Origin: Bryobacteraceae bacterium
GTDB lineage: Bacteria; Acidobacteriota; Terriglobia; Bryobacterales; Bryobacteraceae
Length of the DNA: 64,000 nt
Reading direction: 5' to 3'
Assembly: GCA_023384675.1 (NCBI GenBank)
Contig: JAHDVK010000015.1
Coordinates: 62,001-126,000, forward strand
Both the position numbers and the translations under genes were made by a program. Numbering within the stretch: the first letter of the stretch is position 1; each line of letters opens with the position of its first letter. Below, one piece after another: positions 37,425 through 44,980 of the stretch. The notes below the pieces were generated by a model. It worked only from the letters and a program-made list of their open reading frames with translations, was not told the DNA's origin and searched no databases.

Positions 37425-38316
37425 AGCGCAACTCCGGGAAATCGAGAGATGAACGTTTCGCTTCGAGGCAGCGGGCGAGTTGGTCGGCCGAACGCCCGGC
37501 CCAATCGAAGAGGGATCGGCTTTCGGCCCCATCGGTGAAGCGGCCGGTGAGCCAGGAAAGAAGACTCTGTTTGGCGGGGCGGTCGAGCGCCCAATGCGAG
37601 GGACGAGAGGCGCACCAGCCCACGGCCCAAAGATCGGCGAGAGGGCGGAACGGTTCCATAAGGTCGTTGGCCAGCGGGTAGGGGTCGTCCTGGTTGTGGT
37701 GGTGGAGAGCGAGGCCGGGATGAAGGCCCGCGGCGCAGAGGGCGCGGGCGGCGATGGCGCGGACCACGGCGTAGCCGTAGTCAAGCAGGGCGTTGCGGGC
37801 GTCTTCTTCGTCCGATCGGCGGAGGCGTTGTTCGCCGAACAGCACGGCCCAATAGTGGCGCCCGGCCAGGGCCTCCATCGTTGAAGCGTTGGTGACGTTG
37901 ACACGGCGGGCAATGGCTCCGAGACCCGCGTCCGAATCCTGAGCGGAGAGCAAAGCCTGCGCCTGGGCGCGGATTTTCGCCGCGACGATATCGCGCCAGA
38001 GCCTCTTGCGTAGCGGAAGTGGTGCCGTGGCCTGGCGTTGGAAGCTGGTGGTCTGGCGGTGGTGGGCCACGAGGGGGAGCATCATCGCGACGGGGAGGTG
38101 TTTCGTGTCACAGGAGATGAGAATGGCGTTGGCGGCGGCGAGTTCGGACAGGACTGCTTGGGTGAAAGTGACCTGGCCGTGGCTGCAAACGATGGCGGCG
38201 AGGTGGTCGAAAGGAATATTGATGGGAGGGCGATCCGCGGATTCGATATGCAGTCGCCCTTCCCTTGCACTGAGGCGCGCAGGGGCCTCGGCAAAGTCGA
38301 GGATGCGATTATTCAT
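37333..38316 (-). CDS. cas1: CRISPR-associated integrase Cas1 (type II-C)
   Basis: 327 residues from the ATG at 38314-38316, overlapping the cas9 stop by eight bases; a ribosome site GGTGAG lies in cas9. Features of Cas1 include LAAIVCSHGQVTFTQAVLSE, NAILISCDTKHLPVAMMLPL, the active-site Glu region STMEALAGRHYWAVLFGE, DARNALLDYGYAVVRAIAAR and HPGLALHHHNQDDPYPLAND, with His and Asp/Glu metal ligands. Its last about 30 codons run into cas2 in another frame and look unlike the family (KKDPQRVPRDVALRDVRSAG). An A6 run at the overlap is noted separately. Confidence 0.93.
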   Translation of the reverse strand: MNNRILDFAEAPARLSAREGRLHIESADRPPINIPFDHLAAIVCSHGQVTFTQAVLSELAAANAILISCDTKHLPVAMMLPLVAHHRQTTSFQRQATAPLPLRKRLWRDIVAAKIRAQAQALLSAQDSDAGLGAIARRVNVTNASTMEALAGRHYWAVLFGEQRLRRSDEEDARNALLDYGYAVVRAIAARALCAAGLHPGLALHHHNQDDPYPLANDLMEPFRPLADLWAVGWCASRPSHWALDRPAKQSLLSWLTGRFTDGAESRSLFDWAGRSADQLARCLEAKRSSLDFPELRCVPPQEMARPKKDPQRVPRDVALRDVRSAG

Positions 38317-41300
38317 GGCTTGCCAAAAGCTCACCTAGGGGATTCACGACGACTTTCTTTGCCGAAAGCGGCTGCAGGCCACCGATGGTCGGGGCATAGT
38401 CCTTCCGTTTTCCCTCCTGTCGAGCATCCCACTGCGGCACTAGCGTGATCTGGCGCTGCTTGATCTTCCTGACAACCCAGACACCGGATCTTTCACTCGT
38501 GCGATCCGAAAGCAGCAGCGTGTCATTCTTAGCCAAGCTAAAAAGAAACCGTCTTCCACCCGACTCATCTCGGTCAATCACTGATTTTCCACTGCTAACG
38601 CGCGCAAGCGCATCGCGCATCGAAACAACCTCGCCATCCCAAACACGGCGCTGGCCCTTGGTGACCTCAAAGACGGCGACGTGATGGGTTTCGCTGCCCT
38701 CGGCGAAGCGCTGGCGGTGGCCCCGCCCGAGCGAGCGGACGGCGCGATTGAGTTCAATGCGAACGGACTTGATCTTGACAGGGGCGCCGTTCGCATTGGG
38801 GAGTTCGGGCCAGTTGTTTTCCAATTTCTTGGGGTCCTTGACCTCATCCAGTTTCCTCTGGACGGCACCGCGAACGCCGGGGTCCACGATAAGAGCGATC
38901 TGGTCCTTAGTTAACAAGTGGACCGGCTTGCGGGTTCGAACCACATCGCCGCCGGCTGCACTGACGCCGACTTTGGAGTAATAGGTCTCCTTGTGGAGGG
39001 GGCCAGTGACGCGGTGGTCGGGGCGGAAGCTGATGTTCACTTTGTCAATAGCCTCGACCACGGCTTCCTTGAAGCCGACCCATGGTGGGGGCATCGAGGC
39101 ATAGCGGCGTTTGCGTTCAGCCGTGGCGCGTTCGGCAGCTTCGCTGAGCAGGGTCACGTATTTCTGCGAAATGACCGCAATGACGGCGGCGTCGATGGCG
39201 TGGTGCCGGTGGTCGTCGCGGGTTTTGCGGGGCCCATCGTTGAGGATGGAGTTCATATCCCAAACACTCCGCAGATCGGCGGTGATCTGGCCGGTCGACT
39301 TGATGATTTTGCGTTTTCCATCGACGGTTTCGCCGCCGAACAATAGGGCGAGGTAGCGGGCGGCCAACACCGAGGCGTAACGGGTGTCGTTGAGGTGGCG
39401 GGAACTGAATTCCTCGAGGAGCTGTTGCTTGTCGAGGGTCTCGATCTTGAAGCGGCCGAGTTTGTGACCGGCCGCCTTGCCCTTGAAGGTCTTTACGCGA
39501 TCCAGGATGGCTTGGTAGCGCTCGGGCTGCTGATGGTAGGCCTCGTAAGGGGTGCGGTTCCCCTTGATCGCATTCTCGCTGGTGAGGCAGAGAGTCAGGT
39601 TCCCGAACGAGTCATCAAGGCTGACACTGCGCGGGATGATGTGCTCGATCTGGGCGCGGGAGTTGCCGGTGAAGAGCGAGGTGAAGGAACCGAGGGATTC
39701 GCCGGTGTACGGGCAGATGCCACCGCATTCGTCGTAGAGAAGACCGAGTTCGATATCGCGGCGGCGAATTTTGTCTTCCGGGATACCAAGTTCCTTTGAG
39801 ATGCACTGGCGGATGGATTCGCGGAGGGATTCGCGTTCGCGCATGCGGGTGGTATCTTTCATGCGCTGTTCCCGGTTCTTCTTGAGTTCGCGGGCGACTT
39901 CGAGGTGGATTTCAGCGGGTTTGCCCCATTTGCGGATGATGGCGTTGACGACTTTGCGGAGTTCCGTGAGCGTGCGGGAGACGGCGGGGTTACGGATTTC
40001 GAGGCCGGAGTCTTTGAGGGGCGGCAGCAGGTCGTGAATGGGGACGCGGGGATCGATCTCGTAACCGGCGGCCATGCGGGCTTCCTGGACGCTGAGGCCC
40101 TGTTCGAGAAAGGGGATGGCCTTGCGCATGGCAATGAGGGAGAGGGAGGCGTAACCCTGGGGGAGGGAGAACCCCTCGGCGATGGCTTGGGCGCGATCCT
40201 GAGGGAGGCCCCATTTGGATTCGAGCATGGCCTGGACGTCTTCGTCGGTCTTCTGGGCGGCGATATCTGAGAGGAAGTCGTTCTTGAGGGAGTCCGACAT
40301 CTGGAGCCACAGGTCGCCGAGGAGGTCATTGAGGCGGGCGCCGATGGTGTTGCCTTTGAATTTGGTCTCTTTGCCTTCCTCGATGGTGAACTTGGCCCTG
40401 AGGGGTATACCCAGGAGCTTTTTTGCGCGAGTGAAGGTGAGGTCCTTCGCGATATCGAGGGCCTCGGTCAGCTGGCGGCGCTGTTCCGGCGTGAGGGAGT
40501 AGACGCGGCCGTCGGGATCCTGAATGCGGAGATGGGTGACACTCTGCATCAGCCGGAAGCGCTGGAAATCGAGCGACCAGACGGGGGCGCGCTTCTCGGT
40601 GGGGTCCCACTCGCAGTTGCCGACGAGTTCTGCCGTGTCCTTCAAAGGGCGCTGATAGAAGAGGATATAGCGCAGACGGTCTTTCAGTTCATCGGTGAGG
40701 GCGGGATGGTGGGGCGCTTGTGCGGTGCAGATGAGTTCGAACTCGTGCTCGAACATGGAGCGGTGCGTGTAGCGATGGCGGATGCGGGTTTCGGCGGGGC
40801 TCAGGCGGGCGAAGTGCTCCCCAAGCGTGCGGGCCCCAGCCATTTCGCTTTCAAGCTGGTGGATGCCGCCATAGACTTTGCCTTTTTCGTCGTCGCTGTC
40901 CTTGGCCTTTGCTTTGCGGTTGCTGAGGAAGCCGCGGCGCTGGCCGAGGTGGTACAGGGCACGGCCTAGTTCAAGTGGATCGAGGCAATGGTCGAGGGCG
41001 CGGGCGCGGAGGACGTAGGGGAGTTGTTGGACGGCAGGGTGATCGTGATACTTCTCGCGCAGGCGGGCGTCCAATTCGTTCAGCATGGACTGGATGGAGA
41101 CGGCGAGCGGTTGGCCCGGGGCATGGCTGACGGGCGGAAGAAGGCCGGCTTCGGCCAGGGTTTTATACAGAAGGCGGGCACGCTGGCGGCGGCGGCGAAT
41201 CTGGCGGCGGGCGAGACGGGCCGTGCGCCGCTGCACGCCCCGGGACTCATCGCGCCCGCGTTCGATGTCGCCTTCGACGCCGGCCTCGAAGATGCGGACT

Positions 41301-41398
41301 CCGAGACCGAGCAGGGCGGTCGGCTCACCGTGTGTGAGGGAGATGGCGGCCCAGCCGATAGAGCGGGCACCGAGATCCAAGCCGAGAGTATAGGCCAT
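38309..41398 (-). CDS. cas9: CRISPR-associated endonuclease Cas9 (type II-C)
   Basis: 1029 residues, a compact II-C size. RuvC-I is LGLDLGARSIGWAAISL with catalytic Asp8. The arginine-rich bridge helix is RRTARLARRQIRRRRQRARL. RuvC-II is EIHLEVARELKKNREQ near residue 498. The HNH nuclease is IEHIIPRSVSLDDSFGNLTL with His near 584, and RuvC-III is DHRHHAIDAAVIAV near 731-743. The C-terminal about 200 residues are the PAM-interacting region. All catalytic residues appear intact. GGAGGTGA lies just before the ATG. It is the first gene of cas9-cas1-cas2, with the tracrRNA divergent upstream. PAM unknown. Confidence 0.96.
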   Translation of the reverse strand: MAYTLGLDLGARSIGWAAISLTHGEPTALLGLGVRIFEAGVEGDIERGRDESRGVQRRTARLARRQIRRRRQRARLLYKTLAEAGLLPPVSHAPGQPLAVSIQSMLNELDARLREKYHDHPAVQQLPYVLRARALDHCLDPLELGRALYHLGQRRGFLSNRKAKAKDSDDEKGKVYGGIHQLESEMAGARTLGEHFARLSPAETRIRHRYTHRSMFEHEFELICTAQAPHHPALTDELKDRLRYILFYQRPLKDTAELVGNCEWDPTEKRAPVWSLDFQRFRLMQSVTHLRIQDPDGRVYSLTPEQRRQLTEALDIAKDLTFTRAKKLLGIPLRAKFTIEEGKETKFKGNTIGARLNDLLGDLWLQMSDSLKNDFLSDIAAQKTDEDVQAMLESKWGLPQDRAQAIAEGFSLPQGYASLSLIAMRKAIPFLEQGLSVQEARMAAGYEIDPRVPIHDLLPPLKDSGLEIRNPAVSRTLTELRKVVNAIIRKWGKPAEIHLEVARELKKNREQRMKDTTRMRERESLRESIRQCISKELGIPEDKIRRRDIELGLLYDECGGICPYTGESLGSFTSLFTGNSRAQIEHIIPRSVSLDDSFGNLTLCLTSENAIKGNRTPYEAYHQQPERYQAILDRVKTFKGKAAGHKLGRFKIETLDKQQLLEEFSSRHLNDTRYASVLAARYLALLFGGETVDGKRKIIKSTGQITADLRSVWDMNSILNDGPRKTRDDHRHHAIDAAVIAVISQKYVTLLSEAAERATAERKRRYASMPPPWVGFKEAVVEAIDKVNISFRPDHRVTGPLHKETYYSKVGVSAAGGDVVRTRKPVHLLTKDQIALIVDPGVRGAVQRKLDEVKDPKKLENNWPELPNANGAPVKIKSVRIELNRAVRSLGRGHRQRFAEGSETHHVAVFEVTKGQRRVWDGEVVSMRDALARVSSGKSVIDRDESGGRRFLFSLAKNDTLLLSDRTSERSGVWVVRKIKQRQITLVPQWDARQEGKRKDYAPTIGGLQPLSAKKVVVNPLGELLASHE

Positions 41399-41423
41399 GA
41401 AATCACCTCCAGGAAATTGTGCT

Positions 41424-41453
41424 TGACCTTGAGTACTTATACCAAATAGAATC
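41424..41453 (+). promoter_or_regulatory. tracrRNA promoter
   Basis: TTGACC (41424-41429), 18 bases, TAGAAT (41448-41453). The predicted transcription start, seven bases after the -10 box, is 41460, which is the first base of the anti-repeat. It is divergent from cas9 in a 61-base gap. Confidence 0.75.
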
Positions 41454-41459
41454 CAAATA

Positions 41460-41570
41460 GTGTATCGAAGCCGCGATTCTCGCTTGTCTTAGTAAGCCGA
41501 GTTTCTCGTGTTCGCAAGGTTTGCCACCCCATGGCACCCTTTATCAGGCCCGCCGATGGCGGGCCTTTCG
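41460..41570 (+). ncRNA. tracrRNA of the type II-C system
   Basis: Bases 41460-41477 match the complement of the repeat's 3' half exactly (AGTGTATCGAAGCCGCGA). Wobble-compatible changes continue to 41483, then a bulge, then GTCTTAGT (41487-41494) pairs with the repeat's first bases. This bulged duplex is what RNase III and Cas9 recognise. Downstream are a nexus-like hairpin CGAG-TTT-CTCG (41499-41509), a TGCCA/TGGCA hairpin (41523-41537) and an intrinsic terminator. Predicted length is about 110 nt. It pairs with crRNAs read from the + strand of the array. Confidence 0.9.
41548..41570 (+). terminator. Intrinsic terminator of tracrRNA
   Basis: GGCCCGCC, loop GAT, GGCGGGCC, then TTTC. An 8-bp GC stem with a short T-run on the + strand, ending the tracrRNA about 110 nt after its predicted start. 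Confidence 0.8.
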
Positions 41571-41887
41571 TACGTCCGAAGTCGGCCGAAGTGGCCGACG
41601 ATTACACAGAATTGAGAACACCTGCCACTCCGGCACCAACCTCCCGCCGATTCCCCAGTCCGTCCCATCCCCTTCGCACCCCTCCAGCCCAAAAACCGCC
41701 GCCCCACCCCCCCGAACCCACAATTCCACCCCAAACCCGGCAATCCCGCCGCAACCGGCCAGTCCAAACCCGAAACCGCCCATATCGCCAACGCGCCAGT
41801 TCAGCTGACACCTTCAAAGCCCCCCGGAACCACCAGCACTCGTAGGGCGCGCCTTCAGCCCGCGCGGGGCTTCAGCCCCGCCCTCCC
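41571..41887. other. Non-coding C-rich gap between tracrRNA and DR-R
   Basis: No credible gene. It contains an inverted repeat (GTCGGCC at 41581-41587 with GGCCGAC at 41593-41599), then C-rich, G-poor + strand sequence like that of the adjacent element, and a REP-like repeat at its right end. Confidence 0.6.
41842..41886. repeat. REP-like dispersed repeat, copy 3
   Basis: CGTAGGGCGCGCCTTCAGCC followed by CGCGCGGGGCTTCAGCCCCG matches the repeat at 27182-27222 and abuts the right direct repeat. Confidence 0.65.
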
Positions 41888-42418
41888 ACCCCCAGTAACA
41901 CCAATAGCAAAAAAATCCACCACCCCCTAACTCCATTACCCCAAATCACTTAACCCGCAAACACCCACCCCCCGCCCCCATTTTTCGCTCTTCTCTATGC
42001 TCTCTTTATAACGGGAGTCTTTCACATGTCCACATCCAAACCGGCCGGCAAGGCCACCGGCCCGAAATCCGCCGCCGGCAAGGCCCGCTCGGCCCTCAAT
42101 GCCCTCAAGCACGGCCGCTATTCCAAGCACCCGTCCATCCTCGCCATCGAGGACGCCGACGCCTTCCGCGACCTCTTCCGCACCTACCTCGCCCACTTCA
42201 ACCCAGCCTCCCTCCTCGAAACCCGCCTCGTCCAGGAACTCACCCACATCGACTGGTCCCTCACCCGCTTCCGCACCCTCGAAACCGGCTTCCTCAACCA
42301 AACCCTCGACCTCCAAAACTCCCCCCTCGCCGGCCTCCCCGCTCCCGCCGACCCCCTCCAACGCCTCTGCTCCGGACTCCACCGCTCCGTCCAGGAATCC
42401 TCCTTCGCCCAATACCTC
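41881..42418. repeat. Direct repeat DR-R flanking the CRISPR-Cas island
   Basis: Right copy of the 0.53-kb repeat at 34054-34591. Here the small gene it begins continues intact into a longer reading frame and is followed by the terminase-like genes. Confidence 0.9.
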
Positions 42419-42634
42419 TCCGTCCGCACCTCCCGCCTCCTCATCGACCGCGACCGCACCCTCCGCGCCCTCACCCGCGCACGCCAGGCCCGCCCCAACG
42501 AAGAAAACTTATCCGCTTCCGCCCCCTCTTCGCCCCTCGATTCCTCCCATCCCTCTGAAAATAAACAACCGCCAACCCCGCCCAAACCCAAAACCCGCTC
42601 GAAACGAACCCCAAACGAACCCCAAACGAACTAG
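42026..42634 (+). CDS. Small protein of the terminase-like element, unknown function
   Basis: 202 residues: a basic N-terminus with GPKSAAGKARSALNALKHGR, a helical middle (DADAFRDLFRTYLAHFNPAS, LVQELTHIDWSLTRFRTLET) and a low-complexity basic tail rich in Pro/Lys/Asn. The N-terminal motif is common in acidobacteria in proteins of unknown role. Its position before a terminase ATPase gene suggests a small-terminase-like DNA-binding partner; this is inference. The + strand here is strikingly C-rich, unlike the flanking nuo/flagellar genes, hinting at foreign origin. Short AACGAAC repeats follow it. Confidence 0.65.
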   Translation: MSTSKPAGKATGPKSAAGKARSALNALKHGRYSKHPSILAIEDADAFRDLFRTYLAHFNPASLLETRLVQELTHIDWSLTRFRTLETGFLNQTLDLQNSPLAGLPAPADPLQRLCSGLHRSVQESSFAQYLSVRTSRLLIDRDRTLRALTRARQARPNEENLSASAPSSPLDSSHPSENKQPPTPPKPKTRSKRTPNEPQTN

Positions 42635-42676
42635 GAACGAACCCCCAAACGAACTAGGAACGAACCCCGAACGATT
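42601..42676 (+). repeat. Short tandem AACGAAC(C) repeats
   Basis: CGAACCCCAAACGAAC and ACGAACTAGGAACGAAC are repeated several times across the end of the small gene and the gap before the terminase gene. They could be binding sites for the small protein (pac/cos-like) or slippage products; nothing in the sequence decides. Confidence 0.45.
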
Positions 42677-42680
42677 ACAC

Positions 42681-43511
42681 ATGAAATCGGCCATTCCCAC
42701 CCCCGTCCCCCTCGCCGGCTGGCCGCTCTCTATCCCCGCCCCGGTCCCCGCCCGCAACCCCACGCCGCCCACCATCCCCAACCCCCTCGAATGGGCCGCC
42801 GCCCGCCTCCGCCTTACCCCCGACCCCGTCCAGTCCGAAATCCTCCTCTCCCCAGCCCCACGCCTCCTCCTCAATTGCGCCCGCCAGTGGGGCAAAACCA
42901 CCATCTGCGCCGCCAAAGCCCTCCACTTCGCCCTCCACCACCCCGCCTCCATCACCCTCGTCGCCGCTCCCACCCTCCGCCAGTCCACCCTCTTCCTCCG
43001 CAAAATCGCCGCCTTCCTCCTCTCCCTCCATCTCCAGCCCCGCCCCGTCCCCAACCTCGACCGCTCCCTCCTCCTCCCCAACCAGTCCCAAATCGTCTCC
43101 CTCCCAGGACGCGCCGACTCCGTCCGCGGCTTCACCGCCCACCTCCTCATCCTCGACGAAGCCGCACGCATCCCCAACCCCCTCTTCGAAGCCCTCTCCC
43201 CCACCCTCGCCTCCACCAACGGCCCCCTCTGGCTCCTCTCTACACCCAACGGCCTCGATAATATCTTCCACGCCTTCTGGCATGATGACCTCCTCCCCTG
43301 GACCCGCTTCCGCATCCCCGCCACCGAGTGCCCCCGCTACGACCCCGCCTTCCTCGACGCCCAGCGCCTCCTCCTCGGCGACCACGCCTTCCGCCAGGAA
43401 TTCCTCTGCGAATTCACACAGGACCCCAACGCCCTCTTCCCCCTCGAACTCATCGATTCCGCCCTCGACCCCTCCCTCCATTCCATCTTCGGTACCAAAC
43501 CCCTCCTATGA
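42681..43511 (+). CDS. Terminase large subunit-like ATPase domain protein
   Basis: 276 residues. Walker A-like NCARQWGKTTICAAKAL, Walker B HLLILDEAARIPNPLFEAL and coupling motif LWLLSTPNGLDNIFHAFW match the packaging ATPase of tailed-phage large terminases. The C-terminus EFLCEFTQDPNALFPLELID is also terminase-like. The nuclease half is encoded separately by the next gene, which overlaps by four bases (ATGA). No portal, capsid or other phage genes are nearby, so this is a stranded or domesticated packaging module or a small mobile element. Confidence 0.75.
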   Translation: MKSAIPTPVPLAGWPLSIPAPVPARNPTPPTIPNPLEWAAARLRLTPDPVQSEILLSPAPRLLLNCARQWGKTTICAAKALHFALHHPASITLVAAPTLRQSTLFLRKIAAFLLSLHLQPRPVPNLDRSLLLPNQSQIVSLPGRADSVRGFTAHLLILDEAARIPNPLFEALSPTLASTNGPLWLLSTPNGLDNIFHAFWHDDLLPWTRFRIPATECPRYDPAFLDAQRLLLGDHAFRQEFLCEFTQDPNALFPLELIDSALDPSLHSIFGTKPLL

Positions 43512-44092
43512 AACCCCTCCCCCGTCCCCACTTCTACTTCGGCCTCGACCTCGGCCAGCGCCAGGACCACTCCGCCCTCTGCGCCCTCGAACTCCGCACC
43601 GCCCTCACCGGCGAATTTGACTATGTCCACTGGCGCCGCCTCACCCATACCTCCCTCCGCCTCCACCTCGCCCTCCGCCTCCCCCTCGGCCACCCCTACC
43701 TCTCCCTCGTCGCCCTCCTCCGCGATGCCCTCGGCCGCGTCGGTCCCCACCCCTACAAGACCATCGCCCTCGACGCCGCCGGTCCCGGTGCACCCATCGC
43801 CGAACTCCTCCGCCAGGCCCGTCTCGACGCCACCCTCATCCCCATCACCATCACCGCCGCCGGCAAGCCCCGCGGCCGCAACGTCTCCCGCGCCGCCCTC
43901 CTCTCCAACCTCCGCATCTGCCTCGAATCCGGCTTCCTCCGCCTCCACCCGGGCGCCGCCGATCTCCGCTCCGAACTCCAGGCTGTCCGCCTCGACGGAA
44001 AACAATCTCCCCACGACGACCTCGTCCTCGCCCTCGCCCTCGCTGCCTGGCCCGCCAGAATCGCGCATCCCGCCCCCGGTAAGGTAATCTGA
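43508..44092 (+). CDS. RNase H-fold nuclease domain protein of the terminase-like element
   Basis: 194 residues. [20 protein letters not shown] carries the first Asp of an RNase H/RuvC fold. [20 protein letters not shown] gives the second acidic strand and [15 protein letters not shown] the last Asp pair. This is the arrangement of the C-terminal nuclease domain of large terminases, here as a separate polypeptide coupled to the ATPase by a four-base overlap. It ends 14 bases before nuoB, so transcription could continue into it. Confidence 0.7.
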   Translation: MKPLPRPHFYFGLDLGQRQDHSALCALELRTALTGEFDYVHWRRLTHTSLRLHLALRLPLGHPYLSLVALLRDALGRVGPHPYKTIALDAAGPGAPIAELLRQARLDATLIPITITAAGKPRGRNVSRAALLSNLRICLESGFLRLHPGAADLRSELQAVRLDGKQSPHDDLVLALALAAWPARIAHPAPGKVI

Positions 44093-44106
44093 GTAGGAGA
44101 GGCGAT

Positions 44107-44673
44107 ATGGAAAGCAAAATCCGCGAAAATCAGATCCAGTTGGGCGAAGCCCCCGAAGGCCTCTACCGCAAAATCGACGCCGATATCGATCCCGCCGGTT
44201 TCGCCGATAGCTTCGTCCTCACCACCGTGGACAATGCCATCAACTGGGGCCGCAAAAACTCCATCTGGCCCATGACCTTCGGCCTCGCCTGCTGCGCCAT
44301 CGAAATGATGGCCATGAGCGCCTCCCGCTTCGATATCGCCCGCTTCGGCGCCGAAGTCTTCCGCGGCAGCCCCCGCCAGTCCGACCTCATGATCATCGCC
44401 GGACGCGTCTCGAACAAAATGGCCCCCATCGTCCGCCACCTCTACCAGCAGATGCCCGAACCCCGCTGGGTCATCTCCATGGGCGCCTGCGCCACCTCCA
44501 CCGGCGTCTTCTCCAACTACGCCCTCATCCCCGTCAATCAAATCATCCCCGTCGACGTGTACGTCCCCGGCTGCCCCCCACGCCCCGAACAACTCATCTA
44601 CGCCATCACACTACTACAAAAGAAGATCCAAGGCGAGCGCGGCGTCCTCCTAGACATCCTCAATATCTCCTGA
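44107..44673 (+). CDS. nuoB: NADH-quinone oxidoreductase subunit B
   Basis: 188 residues. It carries cluster N2, the last Fe-S centre before quinone in complex I. Ligands are Cys62 and Cys63 ([10 protein letters not shown]), Cys128 (SMGACATS) and Cys156 (VPGCPPRPE). A good AGGAG site precedes the ATG. No other nuo gene follows: the next genes are flagellar, so this is either an isolated paralogue or the last piece of a dispersed complex I. Confidence 0.93.
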   Translation: MESKIRENQIQLGEAPEGLYRKIDADIDPAGFADSFVLTTVDNAINWGRKNSIWPMTFGLACCAIEMMAMSASRFDIARFGAEVFRGSPRQSDLMIIAGRVSNKMAPIVRHLYQQMPEPRWVISMGACATSTGVFSNYALIPVNQIIPVDVYVPGCPPRPEQLIYAITLLQKKIQGERGVLLDILNIS

Positions 44674-44686
44674 CCCTTGCCGATAA
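44660..44686 (+). promoter_or_regulatory. Sigma-28 (FliA) promoter of flaG-fliS
   Basis: TCAA (44660-44663), 15 bases, GCCGATAA (44679-44686). The -10 element is the exact FliA consensus at the classical spacing. It straddles the end of nuoB and lies 18 bases before the flaG start, and fliA itself is in the same cluster. Confidence 0.8.
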
Positions 44687-44704
44687 GCCTCCTGGAGGCT
44701 CGAC

Positions 44705-44980
44705 ATGGAAGTCGGAAAAATCGAACACCTGGCGCCCCCCGCCGCCCACCAATTCCCCCACGCGCTCTCCCCCGAGCAGCGCGCCGAACAACAACAGCTC
44801 ATCAAAGCCGTCGAAGCCGTCAACGAAGCCCAACTCTTCGGCGAATCCACCGAACTCACCTTCACCTTCGACCGCCACACCAACAAACTCATCCTCCAAC
44901 TCATCGATCGCGAAACCCGCGAAATCGTACGCCAAATCCCCCCCGAATTCCTCCTCCGCCTCGCCGAGGATCTGCGATGA
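44705..44980 (+). CDS. flaG: FlaG family flagellar protein
   Basis: 91 residues with the FlaG core LTFTFDRHTNKLILQLIDRE TREIVRQIPPEFLLRLAEDL (beta-strands then helix). FlaG proteins influence filament length and flagellin handling. It is expressed from the sigma-28 promoter just upstream and overlaps fliS by four bases. The ribosome site GGAGG lies in a small inverted repeat (GCCTCC-T-GGAGGC) that might limit translation. Confidence 0.85.
   Translation: MEVGKIEHLAPPAAHQFPHALSPEQRAEQQQLIKAVEAVNEAQLFGESTELTFTFDRHTNKLILQLIDRETREIVRQIPPEFLLRLAEDLR

Noticed and set aside
37062-37913. Long 283-codon reading for cas2
   Set aside because: The upstream part lies entirely inside cas1 in another frame; the GTG at 37424 with a ribosome site gives a normal 120-residue Cas2.
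38930-38945. GGGTTCGAACC-like sequence resembling a tRNA T-loop
   Set aside because: It lies within cas9 and no acceptor or anticodon stem can be formed around it. No tRNA or rRNA gene was found in the window.
42675-43481. Minus-strand Glu/Gly-rich frames opposite the terminase-like ATPase
   Set aside because: Low-complexity shadows of C-rich coding sequence; the + strand has ordered ATPase motifs.
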